Shown here: positions 1 through 7,836 of the stretch, piece after piece
Layout: each line of letters opens with the position of its first letter
Numbering within the stretch: position 1 is the stretch's first letter
Notes under the pieces: generated by a model
What the model was told of the DNA's origin: nothing
Databases searched by the model: none
Seen by the model: only the letters and a program-made list of their open reading frames with translations
Source: Paenibacillus sp. JNUCC32
Lineage (GTDB): Bacteria; Bacillota; Bacilli; Paenibacillales; Paenibacillaceae
NCBI RefSeq assembly: GCF_014863545.1
Contig: NZ_CP062260.1
Span: 4,729,501-4,793,500, forward strand
Direction of reading: 5' to 3'
DNA length: 64,000 nucleotides
Program-made: the position numbers and the translations under genes

Positions 1-16
1 TGGAGGATGCCAGCCC

Positions 17-301
17 GTGAACCATAATCAAAACGAAGCCACTGCAAACGGCAGCTCGGACGAGGTTATAACAAAGGCGAAAACCACGGCCGTTGAGTAT
101 TTTAAGGAAAAATACAATTTGGATGTAGAGATTACCAAAGAAGAGATGATGCCATCGATCGTAGCGGACAAGGTTAACCTCGAAGGGTATGTCGTGGATC
201 ATCCTGAACAAACCTTTAAAATATCCGTAGATTTCAACACAGGCGAAACGTCCAATTTCGTGATGAACCCGGAGCTTAGAAAAGCTATTAAGGGCGAGTG
301 A
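17..301 (+). CDS. Small conserved-looking protein of unknown function
   Basis: This 94-residue protein starts at GTG 17, with TGGAGG nine bases upstream. It has no signal peptide or membrane segment. The first 15 residues are polar and low-complexity. The rest reads as one small alpha/beta domain with a YFKEKYNLDVEIT stretch followed by strands. I do not recognise the family with certainty; the pattern faintly recalls the small DUF1433/DUF4467-type proteins found beside type VII lipase toxins. It lies 69 bases upstream of the lipase gene on the same strand, so an immunity or accessory role is possible. That role is inferred from position only. The gene sits at the window edge, so upstream operon members cannot be seen. 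Confidence 0.6.
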   Translation: MNHNQNEATANGSSDEVITKAKTTAVEYFKEKYNLDVEITKEEMMPSIVADKVNLEGYVVDHPEQTFKISVDFNTGETSNFVMNPELRKAIKGE

Positions 302-370
302 CGGACCTATGTTTCTCTTGCAGCAACCATAGGCTCTGAACCTGATAGATCACGTTAAGGAGGGAATATA

Positions 371-1645
371 TTGAGTTCACCGCAAGTGGATGACGAGACA
401 TACCGACTCATGTCGGAAGCGGCTTACCTCGATCTGAAAAAAGAAGATACCGTTGAGGACCTGCCGGGATGGGAGGTTCTTGAGGACTATAAGAGCAACA
501 GCATATCCGGTTTTGACGCGGTAACTTTCTACAACAAGGAAACGAACCAGGCCGTTATCGCATACCGCGGCACCGAAGCAGGCAGAGATTTATCCCATGC
601 GCTCCCCGATTATCTGGCCGACGCGGATATTGGCATTGAAGAGATCAAAAGGAAAATTCCGGAGTTCCGGGCTCCTTGGGCCGACCATGTAGACAAAGTC
701 AAAGAAGTGACGGGCATTAACGATGTCACGGATTGGTTCGGCGAACAATCGAGGAAAATCGATAAGAAAACGGATATCTTGGGCACCAATCAGATGTATC
801 AAGCCGAGGATTACGCGCTGGAAATGAAGGAGAAGTACAAGGGTGTTGATTTTTCCCTTACCGGTCATTCGCTGGGCGGAGCCAACGCGCAATATGCTGC
901 CGCTTATACCGGCATGTCGGCTGTCACCTTCAGCGCCCCGTCCGTCATCGGTAGCCTCTCCCCTGAAGCCAGAAGAAAAGCCGAGAATGGGGAATTCGAT
1001 TCCCAGATCATTAATTTCGCCCATCCCGGCGACATTATTGCCAGCGGTGCGCTCGGAGGTTACGACGGTCACGTAGGCTCAACCTATTACATAGACTCCA
1101 GTTACAAGGATGCCAATGACGGGCTCAGCATCAAAGAAAAAATCGATAATACGCTGGGAGGCCCCAACTATCACCAGCTGGACCGCTATCAATTCGAGAA
1201 TGGGTACATTTCGAACCGTCTGTATGACGGCGCTACCGGTAAATCCGTGGATTCGCCCAGAATCCCTTCCCACAGCGATCTCTTGTTTGGTCTTGGCGGG
1301 CCGTTGAGCAACTTGGGCTTAGGTTTGGGCGGCTCGCTGGGAGCCATGGCCGGATCGGCAGGAGGCTCCTCCGGTACCATCCAGGTTACCCCTGCCGAGC
1401 TGCGAAGCGTAGCCGAGAAATGGCGAGCGCATGCCCATCAGAGCGATGCCGAAATGCAGGGAATCCGGCAGCGTCTCTCCAAATACATGTTCTCCAGCCA
1501 CAGCCGGCGTCTCCAGCCGATCGTCCAGCAGCTGGATACATCCATCATGTCGATGAGTCAGTGGCATCTGCAGCATACAACCGACATCGTGCAGTACATT
1601 AAATTTAAGGCGGATCTGTTTGAACGTACAGATAACAGCGGGTAA
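371..1645 (+). CDS. Class 3 lipase-like protein with C-terminal WXG/LXG-like helical domain (putative T7SS effector)
   Basis: The 424-residue protein starts at TTG 371, with AAGGAGGG ending six bases before it. Residues 1-290 form an alpha/beta-hydrolase of the lipase-3 type. They include AVIAYRGTE near residue 62, the nucleophile motif GHSLGG near residue 165, and the segment NFAHPGDII holding a likely catalytic Asp. A Gly-rich linker (about 310-335) leads to a C-terminal helical domain (about 340-424) that starts TPAELRSVAEKW and looks like a WXG100/LXG-type targeting module. No Sec signal is present. A lipase at the N-terminus and a helical export domain at the C-terminus is the order described for the Staphylococcus aureus effector TslA. 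The lipase assignment is firm. Export by type VII secretion is inferred. Confidence 0.8.
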   Translation: MSSPQVDDETYRLMSEAAYLDLKKEDTVEDLPGWEVLEDYKSNSISGFDAVTFYNKETNQAVIAYRGTEAGRDLSHALPDYLADADIGIEEIKRKIPEFRAPWADHVDKVKEVTGINDVTDWFGEQSRKIDKKTDILGTNQMYQAEDYALEMKEKYKGVDFSLTGHSLGGANAQYAAAYTGMSAVTFSAPSVIGSLSPEARRKAENGEFDSQIINFAHPGDIIASGALGGYDGHVGSTYYIDSSYKDANDGLSIKEKIDNTLGGPNYHQLDRYQFENGYISNRLYDGATGKSVDSPRIPSHSDLLFGLGGPLSNLGLGLGGSLGAMAGSAGGSSGTIQVTPAELRSVAEKWRAHAHQSDAEMQGIRQRLSKYMFSSHSRRLQPIVQQLDTSIMSMSQWHLQHTTDIVQYIKFKADLFERTDNSG

Positions 1646-1677
1646 ACATCTATTAGCAACCACCGGGAGGAATGGGG

Positions 1678-1950
1678 ATGAGTCGAGAGATTCTGCTGGA
1701 GCTTGATGATTTGCTTCAAGCCGAACGCGAGCTGACGGGGCTGCTTGCAGCCCTTCGGTCCGACGAACAAGAAGCGCGGGTCATGTATGCCCGCCTTCAG
1801 GATTGGAAGGGACAATCGGCTAATGTGCTGAGGGATCAGATCGAAGTCTTTTTCATGGAGATGTCCCGTCGAATCCGGGAGATCGAGGAGCAAAAAAGCG
1901 CCCTCGTCCAGTATGTGCAATATATGAAACAAGTCGATGGCGCATCTTGA
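1678..1950 (+). CDS. Small helical WXG100-like partner protein
   Basis: This 90-residue all-helical protein has high coiled-coil character and a WKGQSA motif near the middle, at the position of the WXG turn in WXG100 proteins. ATG 1678 was chosen over ATG 1672 because the GGGAGG at 1665-1670 touches 1672 but lies seven bases before 1678. The gene begins 32 bases after the lipase gene and is probably cotranscribed. In type VII lipase systems small helical proteins bind the helical domain of the effector and accompany it to the secretion machinery, so a chaperone or co-export role is likely. The family is inferred from shape and context. The transcript ends at the terminator near 2025. Confidence 0.65.
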   Translation: MSREILLELDDLLQAERELTGLLAALRSDEQEARVMYARLQDWKGQSANVLRDQIEVFFMEMSRRIREIEEQKSALVQYVQYMKQVDGAS

Positions 1951-2004
1951 TCTTTCCTTGCTTGTCCTGGATGATCAGATGGCTTCATATCGTCACAGGG
2001 ATAA

Positions 2005-2041
2005 CAAAAAAAGGCTTCGCCTCCGTGGGCGAAGCCTTTTT
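2005..2041. terminator. Bidirectional rho-independent terminator
   Basis: A 12-bp stem, AAAGGCTTCGCC pairing with GGCGAAGCCTTT, closes a six-base loop. It is flanked by an A-run on the left and a T-run on the right. It lies between the convergent WXG-like gene and folE and can stop both transcripts. Confidence 0.9.
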
Positions 2042-2060
2042 GATATCATGAAGATCCAGC

Positions 2061-2654
2061 TTAGTCTTTAATCAAGGACAGAAACTCCGAGCGCTGCGCG
2101 GAATCGCTCTGGAACGTACCGCGTACAGCCGACGTTACCGTCTTGCTGCCCGGCTTCTTCACGCCGCGCGCGCACATGCACAGATGCTCGCCTTCCACCA
2201 CGACCATAACGCCGTTAGGCTGCAGCGCCTCCACCATGATATCGGCGATTTGCGAAGTGATGCGCTCCTGCACCTGAAGACGGCGCGTAACCGCCTCTAC
2301 CAAGCGTGCCAGCTTGCTCAAGCCGGCGATTTTGCCGCTCGGGACATATCCGATATGGACTTTGCCGAAGAACGGCGCCATATGGTGCTCGCACTGGCTG
2401 TAGTATACGATATCCTTCACGATGACCAGTTCCTCGTGATTCTCGTCGAAGGTAACCCCGAGAACGTCCTTGGGATCGACTTCATACCCCGCAAAGATCT
2501 CTTCGTACATCCGCGTCACGCGGGCCGGTGTCTCAAGCAGACCCTCACGCTTGGGATCTTCACCGATCAGCTTCAATATTTGCTCTACATGGTACTCGAT
2601 CTGCTCCCGGTTTTGGCCTACTTTATGGTTCACATAGTCCTTTACGCCCGCCAC
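2061..2654 (-). CDS. folE: GTP cyclohydrolase I
   Basis: This 197-residue cytosolic enzyme converts GTP to 7,8-dihydroneopterin triphosphate and formate. That is the first step of folate synthesis and also of queuosine synthesis. The zinc ligands Cys88 and His91 (in CEHHMAP) and Cys159 (in [11 protein letters not shown]) have the same spacing as Cys110, His113 and Cys181 of the E. coli enzyme. The C-terminal SxxRGTF region is present. Length and ends are normal for the family. A queG fusion gene lies about 500 bases upstream on the same strand, so two queuosine-linked genes are close together, although yneF separates them. Confidence 0.97.
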   Translation of the reverse strand: MAGVKDYVNHKVGQNREQIEYHVEQILKLIGEDPKREGLLETPARVTRMYEEIFAGYEVDPKDVLGVTFDENHEELVIVKDIVYYSQCEHHMAPFFGKVHIGYVPSGKIAGLSKLARLVEAVTRRLQVQERITSQIADIMVEALQPNGVMVVVEGEHLCMCARGVKKPGSKTVTSAVRGTFQSDSAQRSEFLSLIKD

Positions 2655-2732
2655 AGTACAATCCCCCTTTCCGTTCCAAAAAAAAGCAAACGGTTAACTT
2701 ATAGCCGCTGTTAGCGGTCTTTTTAAATAGAA

Positions 2733-2768
2733 ATGCCCCTCCGTCGTTCCATTTAGACGGGAGCGGGC
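2733..2768 (-). terminator. Probable terminator after yneF
   Basis: GCCCCTCCGTC and GACGGGAGCGGGC form an imperfect GC-rich stem. On the minus strand an A/T-rich tract follows. It lies just past the yneF stop and before folE, so folE probably has its own promoter between 2655 and 2730. Confidence 0.5.
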
Positions 2769-2777
2769 TTTCTTGCA

Positions 2778-3014
2778 TTATGATTTGCGTTTGCGGCCTT
2801 GCCCTTTGCCCGGCATAGGCTGATTTTTCATCATTTGCTGTGCTCGCTGCATCTGCTTGCTGTTCATGTTATACCCCATTTGTTTTGCCATCTTCTGCAG
2901 CATTTGCGGATCGTTCTGCATCTTCTCCAATTGCTTGCGCAGATAGAATACGCCGATGAAGAATCCGCCGACCAGACCCACGATCAATGTAATAATCGGA
3001 ATGACAATATCCAT
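2778..3014 (-). CDS. yneF: YneF family (UPF0154) small membrane protein
   Basis: The 78-residue protein has one N-terminal membrane helix (about residues 3-24, ending in the GGFFIGVFYLRK turn). A basic, Met- and Gln-rich cytosolic tail follows, with the NDPQMLQKMAKQMGYN block typical of UPF0154. The family is conserved in Firmicutes and its function is unknown. ATG 3014 is preferred to GTG 3017 because AAGGTGG lies seven bases before the ATG. The extreme C-terminus, GKGQGRKRKS, is strongly positive. Confidence 0.9.
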   Translation of the reverse strand: MDIVIPIITLIVGLVGGFFIGVFYLRKQLEKMQNDPQMLQKMAKQMGYNMNSKQMQRAQQMMKNQPMPGKGQGRKRKS

Positions 3015-3151
3015 CACTTGACCACCTTCTACTAATATCTGCCATTTAATGGCGTATACACGAACCTATCATAGCATGTCCTTTTCGTCACAGCAAATGA
3101 AAATAACGGATGTTCGGCAGCAGGCAGTTCCGATGATTACGCCTTGGTCAA

Positions 3152-4996
3152 CTACGACCCTTTACGGTCCGGCATGGCTCCTTCGATCGTCAACAAGGTG
3201 CGTTTGATTTCCGGGCCGCCGGCATAGCCGATCAACGCTCCGTCGGCCCCTACCACCCGATGGCACGGCACGATGATCGGAACGGGGTTCTTATTGTTCG
3301 CTCCGCCCACGGCTCGAACCGCTTTCGGACGCCCGATGGATTCGGCTACATCCTTATAGGAGCAAACCGTTCCATAGGGAATGGATTTCAGCGCTTCCCA
3401 TACCTGCAGTTGGAATGAGGTTCCGCGCATGTCCAGCTGTACGTCGAAGGCCTTCAGTTCTCCGGCAAAGTACTGCTTCAACTGCGTGATCGCAGGGGCT
3501 AGTCTGGCCTCGTCCCGTTGGTAGCCGCCGTTGCCGGCCCAAGTCCGCGACCACTGCTGGATGACCGCTTCCTTCACATAGAAGCTGCCGAATTCAATGA
3601 GACAAAGGCCCTTCTCCGTGGCGCAGACCGTCAACGGTCCGATCGGAGATTGAACTTCATCATAATACAGCAGTTCCGGTCCTCCTTCAGGGATGGCCAT
3701 CGGCTCGACCCCCTGAATGACAGGACCCTCCTGCTCCGGATTGCCCCCATTAGAGGAACCCGAACCCCCGGCGGATGAAACTTCGGCCGCGGCTTGCGCT
3801 TCGGCAGGTGCTTCATTTCCAGCCGGTTCAGGCTTTAGCTTATTCAAGGCTTGCTGCAGCATATCTCGTACTCGGGAATCCCCTTCTGATTTCATGCTTT
3901 TCTCTAAGTTGTTCAACGCTTCTTCGCCTCCAATACGGCCCAGAGCCCATGCAGCGGTTCCCCGCAGCTCCGGGCGCGGGTCCTTCAGCAGTACTTCGCT
4001 CAGCTTCGGTACGGCTGAAATATCTTTAAAATTGCCGAGCGCGATGACGGCATTGCGCTGAATCGGCTTACGGCCGCGCCAAGCGGCGGACGTATCTCCG
4101 AAGGCCTCCTTGAATTCCCGGTTGCTCATATCCAGAATGGGCAGGAGCAGCGGCTTGGCTTTTTCAGGATCGGGCTTGAAGTCCTCTTGATGAGTCCAGC
4201 TCTTGCCCCGGTTCTTCGGACAAACAATTTGACAGGTATCGCATCCATACAGCCGGTTGCCGATCTTGCGCATGGCCTCTTCGTCCAGAAATCCTTTGGT
4301 CTGGGTCAGAAAAGAAACGCAGCGCTGGGCATTCAGCTGCCCGGGACCGACAAGGGCGCCGGTTGGGCATGCATCGATGCATTTGGTGCACTCCCCGCAA
4401 TCCTCGGTTACCGGCGAATCCGGCGGAAACGGGATATTGGTTACCATTTCGCCAAGGAATATCCAGGAACCGAACTTCGGAGAGATGATGGAGCAGTTCT
4501 TGGCACTGAAACCGATGCCGGCCCGCTGCGAGACGGCCCGGTCGACAAGCGCGCCGGTATCCACCATGCTTTCAAGCTTTGCATCCGGCACGCGTTCCTT
4601 GATGTATGCCTCCAGGCGGCTCATCGCCTCACGGAGCACATGGTGATAATCCCTTCCCCAAGCGGATCGCGCCATGATGCCCCTGTACTTGCCAGGCTCC
4701 GATTTCGGCGGGTTCTCCATCTTGGAGTGGTACGTTATCGCGATGGCGATCAGGGACTTCGGCTCGGTGCCGGGGAGTGCGGGAGTCACCCGCTTATCCA
4801 GATCCGGCTCCTCGAACCCGGACTCATATCCCTTATCCCGATGGGATTGCAAAATCCCCTTCAGGGATTGGAACGGCTCCGCCGAGGCGAAGCCGATATC
4901 ATCAATGCCGAGCTCGGGTGCAACGGCTTTTAGCTCCTGCTTGAGCTCCTCCCATACCGAAGGCGGAGGAGCGTACGAGCCGAGTGTGTAGGTCAT
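3152..4996 (-). CDS. queG: Epoxyqueuosine reductase fused to methylated-DNA-protein cysteine methyltransferase
   Basis: This 614-residue two-domain protein is about 200 residues longer than a normal QueG. Residues 1-390 are QueG, the cobalamin- and iron-sulfur-dependent last step of queuosine synthesis in tRNA. They contain VDTG with Asp146, two [4Fe-4S] sets (Cys200/203/206/210 and Cys226/252/255/259) and C-terminal HEAT-like repeats. Residues 392-441 are an Ala/Gly/Ser-rich linker. Residues 442-614 are an Ogt/MGMT domain with the alkyl-acceptor Cys578 in PCHRV, which removes O6-methylguanine damage. Both active-site sets look intact. The frame is continuous with no frameshift, so the fusion is real in this sequence. 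Similar fusions may be common in related paenibacilli, which I cannot check here. Confidence 0.95.
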   Translation of the reverse strand: MTYTLGSYAPPPSVWEELKQELKAVAPELGIDDIGFASAEPFQSLKGILQSHRDKGYESGFEEPDLDKRVTPALPGTEPKSLIAIAITYHSKMENPPKSEPGKYRGIMARSAWGRDYHHVLREAMSRLEAYIKERVPDAKLESMVDTGALVDRAVSQRAGIGFSAKNCSIISPKFGSWIFLGEMVTNIPFPPDSPVTEDCGECTKCIDACPTGALVGPGQLNAQRCVSFLTQTKGFLDEEAMRKIGNRLYGCDTCQIVCPKNRGKSWTHQEDFKPDPEKAKPLLLPILDMSNREFKEAFGDTSAAWRGRKPIQRNAVIALGNFKDISAVPKLSEVLLKDPRPELRGTAAWALGRIGGEEALNNLEKSMKSEGDSRVRDMLQQALNKLKPEPAGNEAPAEAQAAAEVSSAGGSGSSNGGNPEQEGPVIQGVEPMAIPEGGPELLYYDEVQSPIGPLTVCATEKGLCLIEFGSFYVKEAVIQQWSRTWAGNGGYQRDEARLAPAITQLKQYFAGELKAFDVQLDMRGTSFQLQVWEALKSIPYGTVCSYKDVAESIGRPKAVRAVGGANNKNPVPIIVPCHRVVGADGALIGYAGGPEIKRTLLTIEGAMPDRKGS

Positions 4997-5037
4997 TCTC
5001 CAGCGCCTCCTTTTCTGGGATGATGTTCTGTCTTAAG

Positions 5038-5640
5038 CTACAGCTTTTTGATCTCGGACAACGGCCAGAAAATAAATTCGGCCCTGCCCACGATGTCGCT
5101 TTCCTTCACGCTGCCGAACATGCGACTGTCCTTGCTCTTTCCGAGGTGGCGGTTATCCCCCATAACAAAATACCTTCCCGCTTCCAGGGTAACGGGCTCA
5201 AAGCCAGGATCCTCGATCGGGACATCGGTATACCCTTCCTCTTGGGCCACGCCGTTCACGTACAGCTTCTGATCCTTTACCTCAATGGTATCCCCGGGTA
5301 CGCCGACGACGCGCTTAACAAGAAACTCCTTCTTGTCCGGTCCGTCGCTCGGATCCTTAAGCACAATGACGTCGCCGTGGCTCGGTTCCGAAAAGCGATA
5401 GACCACTTTATTAATAAAGAGCCGCTCCGATGCCACCAGCGTCGGCTGCATGGATTCGCCCTTAACCATAGACAGGTTAAACACAAACATATTTAGAAGC
5501 ACCATAATAACAAATGCAATCGCAATCGTCTTTACCCAATCCCACAGCTCGGCGGCCCAGCCGTTCTTCTTGGCCGGTTGATTCTGAGGCCCGTTGTTCT
5601 CGCCATGCTCAGTTGAATCCGGAGGAATCACTTGTCCCAT
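5038..5640 (-). CDS. lepB: Signal peptidase I
   Basis: This 200-residue, type I (Gram-positive sized) membrane serine peptidase cuts signal peptides from Sec and Tat substrates on the outer face of the membrane. A Pro/Asn-rich cytosolic N-terminus of about 27 residues leads to one transmembrane helix (about 36-56). The catalytic dyad is Ser63 in GESMQPT and Lys109 in FLVKRVVGVPGD. The conserved GDNR box starts at residue 161, with DSR following. All catalytic boxes are present. The gene lies about 40 bases upstream of the queG fusion on the same strand and could be cotranscribed with it. Confidence 0.96.
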   Translation of the reverse strand: MGQVIPPDSTEHGENNGPQNQPAKKNGWAAELWDWVKTIAIAFVIMVLLNMFVFNLSMVKGESMQPTLVASERLFINKVVYRFSEPSHGDVIVLKDPSDGPDKKEFLVKRVVGVPGDTIEVKDQKLYVNGVAQEEGYTDVPIEDPGFEPVTLEAGRYFVMGDNRHLGKSKDSRMFGSVKESDIVGRAEFIFWPLSEIKKL

Positions 5641-5711
5641 GCTACACCTACTTTACTTCGATTTCACCTTCGAGCATCGAGGGCGGCACCTTCAAAAACA
5701 GGTACATTAAT

Positions 5712-5758
5712 AGAAAAGCATATCTCCCACCCATTTGCAACGGCTGAAAGATATGCTT
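5712..5758 (-). terminator. Terminator of the GNAT gene
   Basis: A perfect 10-bp inverted repeat, AAGCATATCT (5716-5725) with AGATATGCTT (5749-5758), has a 23-base loop. On the minus strand it is followed by TTTTCTATTA. It lies about 90 bases past the acetyltransferase stop. Confidence 0.6.
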
Positions 5759-5846
5759 CATATCGAAAAAATGTCGTTTCTTATCTCTGTCGAAGCTTAA
5801 GGCCGCCGTTTTGCGCTGCTCGTATGTACCGCTGTAGTCGCTGCAA

Positions 5847-6269
5847 CTATTGACCAAGGATACTGAGCTTCTGGAACGACCGCAGGATTTGGCTGGCACC
5901 GTATCCCATGGCTTCATAAAATGGCATGGCTGCGGCGTTGTGCTCATCTCCGGCTACCATGATCCGACTGACTTTCCGTGATTGAAAACGCTGTTCCATC
6001 GCTGATATCAAGGCTTTGCCAATCCCTTTTCTGCGATAGTCGGGATGAATGGCGATGCGGTAATAACAACCATGATTGCGTTCGATCGTACCGATTAAGG
6101 CACCAACGATTTCACCGTTTTCTTCTGCCACCATAATCAGATCGGAGTCCCAAGCGAGCTGCCTGGAGAAAGGCTCCATCGTGTTTTCGTAGCATTCTTC
6201 CGACAAAGCAATCTGTAATAGCTCGGTTACGGGGTTACAGTCACTCAACTGAAAGGAACGAACATGCAT
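5847..6269 (-). CDS. GNAT family N-acetyltransferase
   Basis: A 140-residue, single-domain acetyltransferase of the Gcn5-related family. The acetyl-CoA binding motif A is clear: IAIHPDYRRKGIGKAL, about residues 72-87. It is followed by the motif B region with NAAAMPFYEAMGYG. The substrate cannot be told from sequence. The gene is monocistronic, with a terminator downstream and about 380 bases of non-coding sequence upstream. The start ATG 6269 lies shortly after the plus-strand sequence TCTCCCTTTT, that is, an AAAAGGGAGA ribosome-binding site. Confidence 0.88.
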   Translation of the reverse strand: MHVRSFQLSDCNPVTELLQIALSEECYENTMEPFSRQLAWDSDLIMVAEENGEIVGALIGTIERNHGCYYRIAIHPDYRRKGIGKALISAMEQRFQSRKVSRIMVAGDEHNAAAMPFYEAMGYGASQILRSFQKLSILGQ

Positions 6270-6652
6270 TTCAAAATCTCCCTTTTCGTTAGCATGATGC
6301 GGTTTACCCGGTTTACAAAGATCTAGTATTCCGTTAACGCAAACCTGACATTTAAGTTTACTACAAAAAACCCGAAAATCCTGTTTCCTTGTCCATTAAA
6401 CCACATCTTTCTCGTAAATTCACGAGTTTTCTTCTGAAAGCGCTTTATATGAAGCGTTTTCATTATTTTTGATGGATAAAATTCCATATTTTTGTTGAAT
6501 AAACGATTCGTTTCCTGCCGTTAAACCATTAGCTCATGGTAAAAATTGCTCCATTAATTACCAATGAGTTTACATCATTGTCTCCATGTATTTTTGAAAT
6601 CACCGGGCTACCTTTCCTGTGGCGATACATGCTGTAATGAAGGAACTTGATG
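6270..6652. other. Non-coding interval with an imperfect inverted repeat
   Basis: About 380 AT-rich bases with no convincing gene. The interval must hold the GNAT promoter on the minus strand. An imperfect inverted repeat, CTCATGGTAA (6533-6542) with TTACCAATGAG (6558-6568), lies in it without a T-run. TGAAAGCGCTTTAT at 6435-6448 partly resembles a CcpA cre site but fails at the last two positions. Confidence 0.5.
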
Positions 6653-6697
6653 AAAAAAAACAGCGCCCCCCGGCCATGTGCCTTTGGAGGAACGCTG
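6653..6697 (-). terminator. Terminator of the exporter operon
   Basis: On the minus strand CAGCGTTCC pairs, with G-U pairs, to GGGGCGCTG and is followed by eight T residues. It lies 18 bases beyond the stop of the adaptor gene and ends the secreted protein, ATPase, permease and adaptor transcript. Confidence 0.85.
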
Positions 6698-6714
6698 CTT
6701 TCGTACATCCATGT

Positions 6715-7803
6715 TTACTGGAGAACGACGGTATCTCCCGCTTTCAGCCCTGACAAAACCTCGATTTTATCAAGCGTCTGCATTCCCGTCTCAATATCCT
6801 GCCGCTCGATCTGGCCGCCTCCCTTGTCCACCATGACATAAGAGCTATCTCCCTCCGTCATGACGGCCAACTTGGGAACCACCACCGCCTTGTTCTTCCG
6901 TTTGGTCACGATCTCTCCGTTCAGCGTCAATCCGCCGATCAAGCGATCATTCTTCGGCAGCGAGATGATGACCTTGAACTGCGGCGTCTGGGACGTCTGT
7001 TTCTCCTGAGCCGTCGCCTCGGCGAATTTGCCCACTTCCAGCACCTTGCCCTTTAGCTTCAAATCCTTGATGGACGGCAGCTTGACCTCTACCGCCATGC
7101 CCGGCTGAATGCTGAAGATGTCGTTTTCCCCGACGTATGCCACTAACCGCAGGGAATCCAGGTCGACGATTTTGCCGATATACTGGTTGGCCGTCACCGA
7201 TTGCGGCCGCTGCTGGGTCGGGTCGAACAGGAACAGGCCTGCTGCCGGAGATACGTATGTCGATTGCCTCAGCCTGTCGTTCAAATCGGCAAGCGTCTGA
7301 CGTTCGATATCGTTGTTCACCTCGTCCAGCTGACTGCTCAGCCGCGCATTTTCCTGGTCTGCCAGCATTTTCAGGCGCTCCGCCTCCGTTGCGCCTACAG
7401 GCGCGTTGTCGAGATCCTGATTTAGCGTAAACTCCTTCAGCTCCTGCTCCAGCTTCCGCTTCTGCAGCTCGGCCTCCTTCTGCTGGAGCTGCTGGCGAAT
7501 CGCCTTTTGCTCCAACTTGAAAAGGGCGTCGCCTTTTTTGATCTGCTGGCCGTTCTCGACGTTCCAGGACTCCACCTTCGCTTCAAAAGGCGCGTATACG
7601 TTCGTTTCCTTTCCGTATTCGGACGTTCCCTTGACCTGCACGGTCGATAGGATCGTTTCCTCGGTTACGGGGAATGAGATGACCTGCGGCTCTTCCATCA
7701 TGGGAATCTCAGGTTCCTTGGGTTTCACCTGCCCATATCCCCAATATCCCACCAGACCCAGCACAGCAGCGATAACCGTCCATTTTATGATTTTTTTTAT
7801 CAT
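6715..7803 (-). CDS. HlyD/MacA-type efflux adaptor (YknX-like)
   Basis: The 362-residue membrane-anchored adaptor has an N-terminal transmembrane helix (about residues 5-24). A biotinyl-lipoyl-like half-motif follows (VESWNVENGQQIKKGDALFKLE, near 79-100). A coiled-coil hairpin rich in Gln, Lys and Glu spans about 100-190. Beta-barrel segments and a C-terminal membrane-proximal domain ending SGLKAGDTVVLQ complete it. Such adaptors link a MacB-type ATPase and permease to substrate capture outside the membrane. It is the last gene of a four-gene operon, 33 bases after the permease. The substrate is unknown. Confidence 0.9.
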   Translation of the reverse strand: MIKKIIKWTVIAAVLGLVGYWGYGQVKPKEPEIPMMEEPQVISFPVTEETILSTVQVKGTSEYGKETNVYAPFEAKVESWNVENGQQIKKGDALFKLEQKAIRQQLQQKEAELQKRKLEQELKEFTLNQDLDNAPVGATEAERLKMLADQENARLSSQLDEVNNDIERQTLADLNDRLRQSTYVSPAAGLFLFDPTQQRPQSVTANQYIGKIVDLDSLRLVAYVGENDIFSIQPGMAVEVKLPSIKDLKLKGKVLEVGKFAEATAQEKQTSQTPQFKVIISLPKNDRLIGGLTLNGEIVTKRKNKAVVVPKLAVMTEGDSSYVMVDKGGGQIERQDIETGMQTLDKIEVLSGLKAGDTVVLQ

Positions 7804-7836
7804 TCCGATTTAGCTTCCTTTCCGAAACTCATGATC

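Noticed and set aside
6435..6448. cre-like sequence TGAAAGCGCTTTAT.
   Set aside because: Two of the conserved end positions differ and it is not close to a sugar gene; listed only as a weak resemblance.
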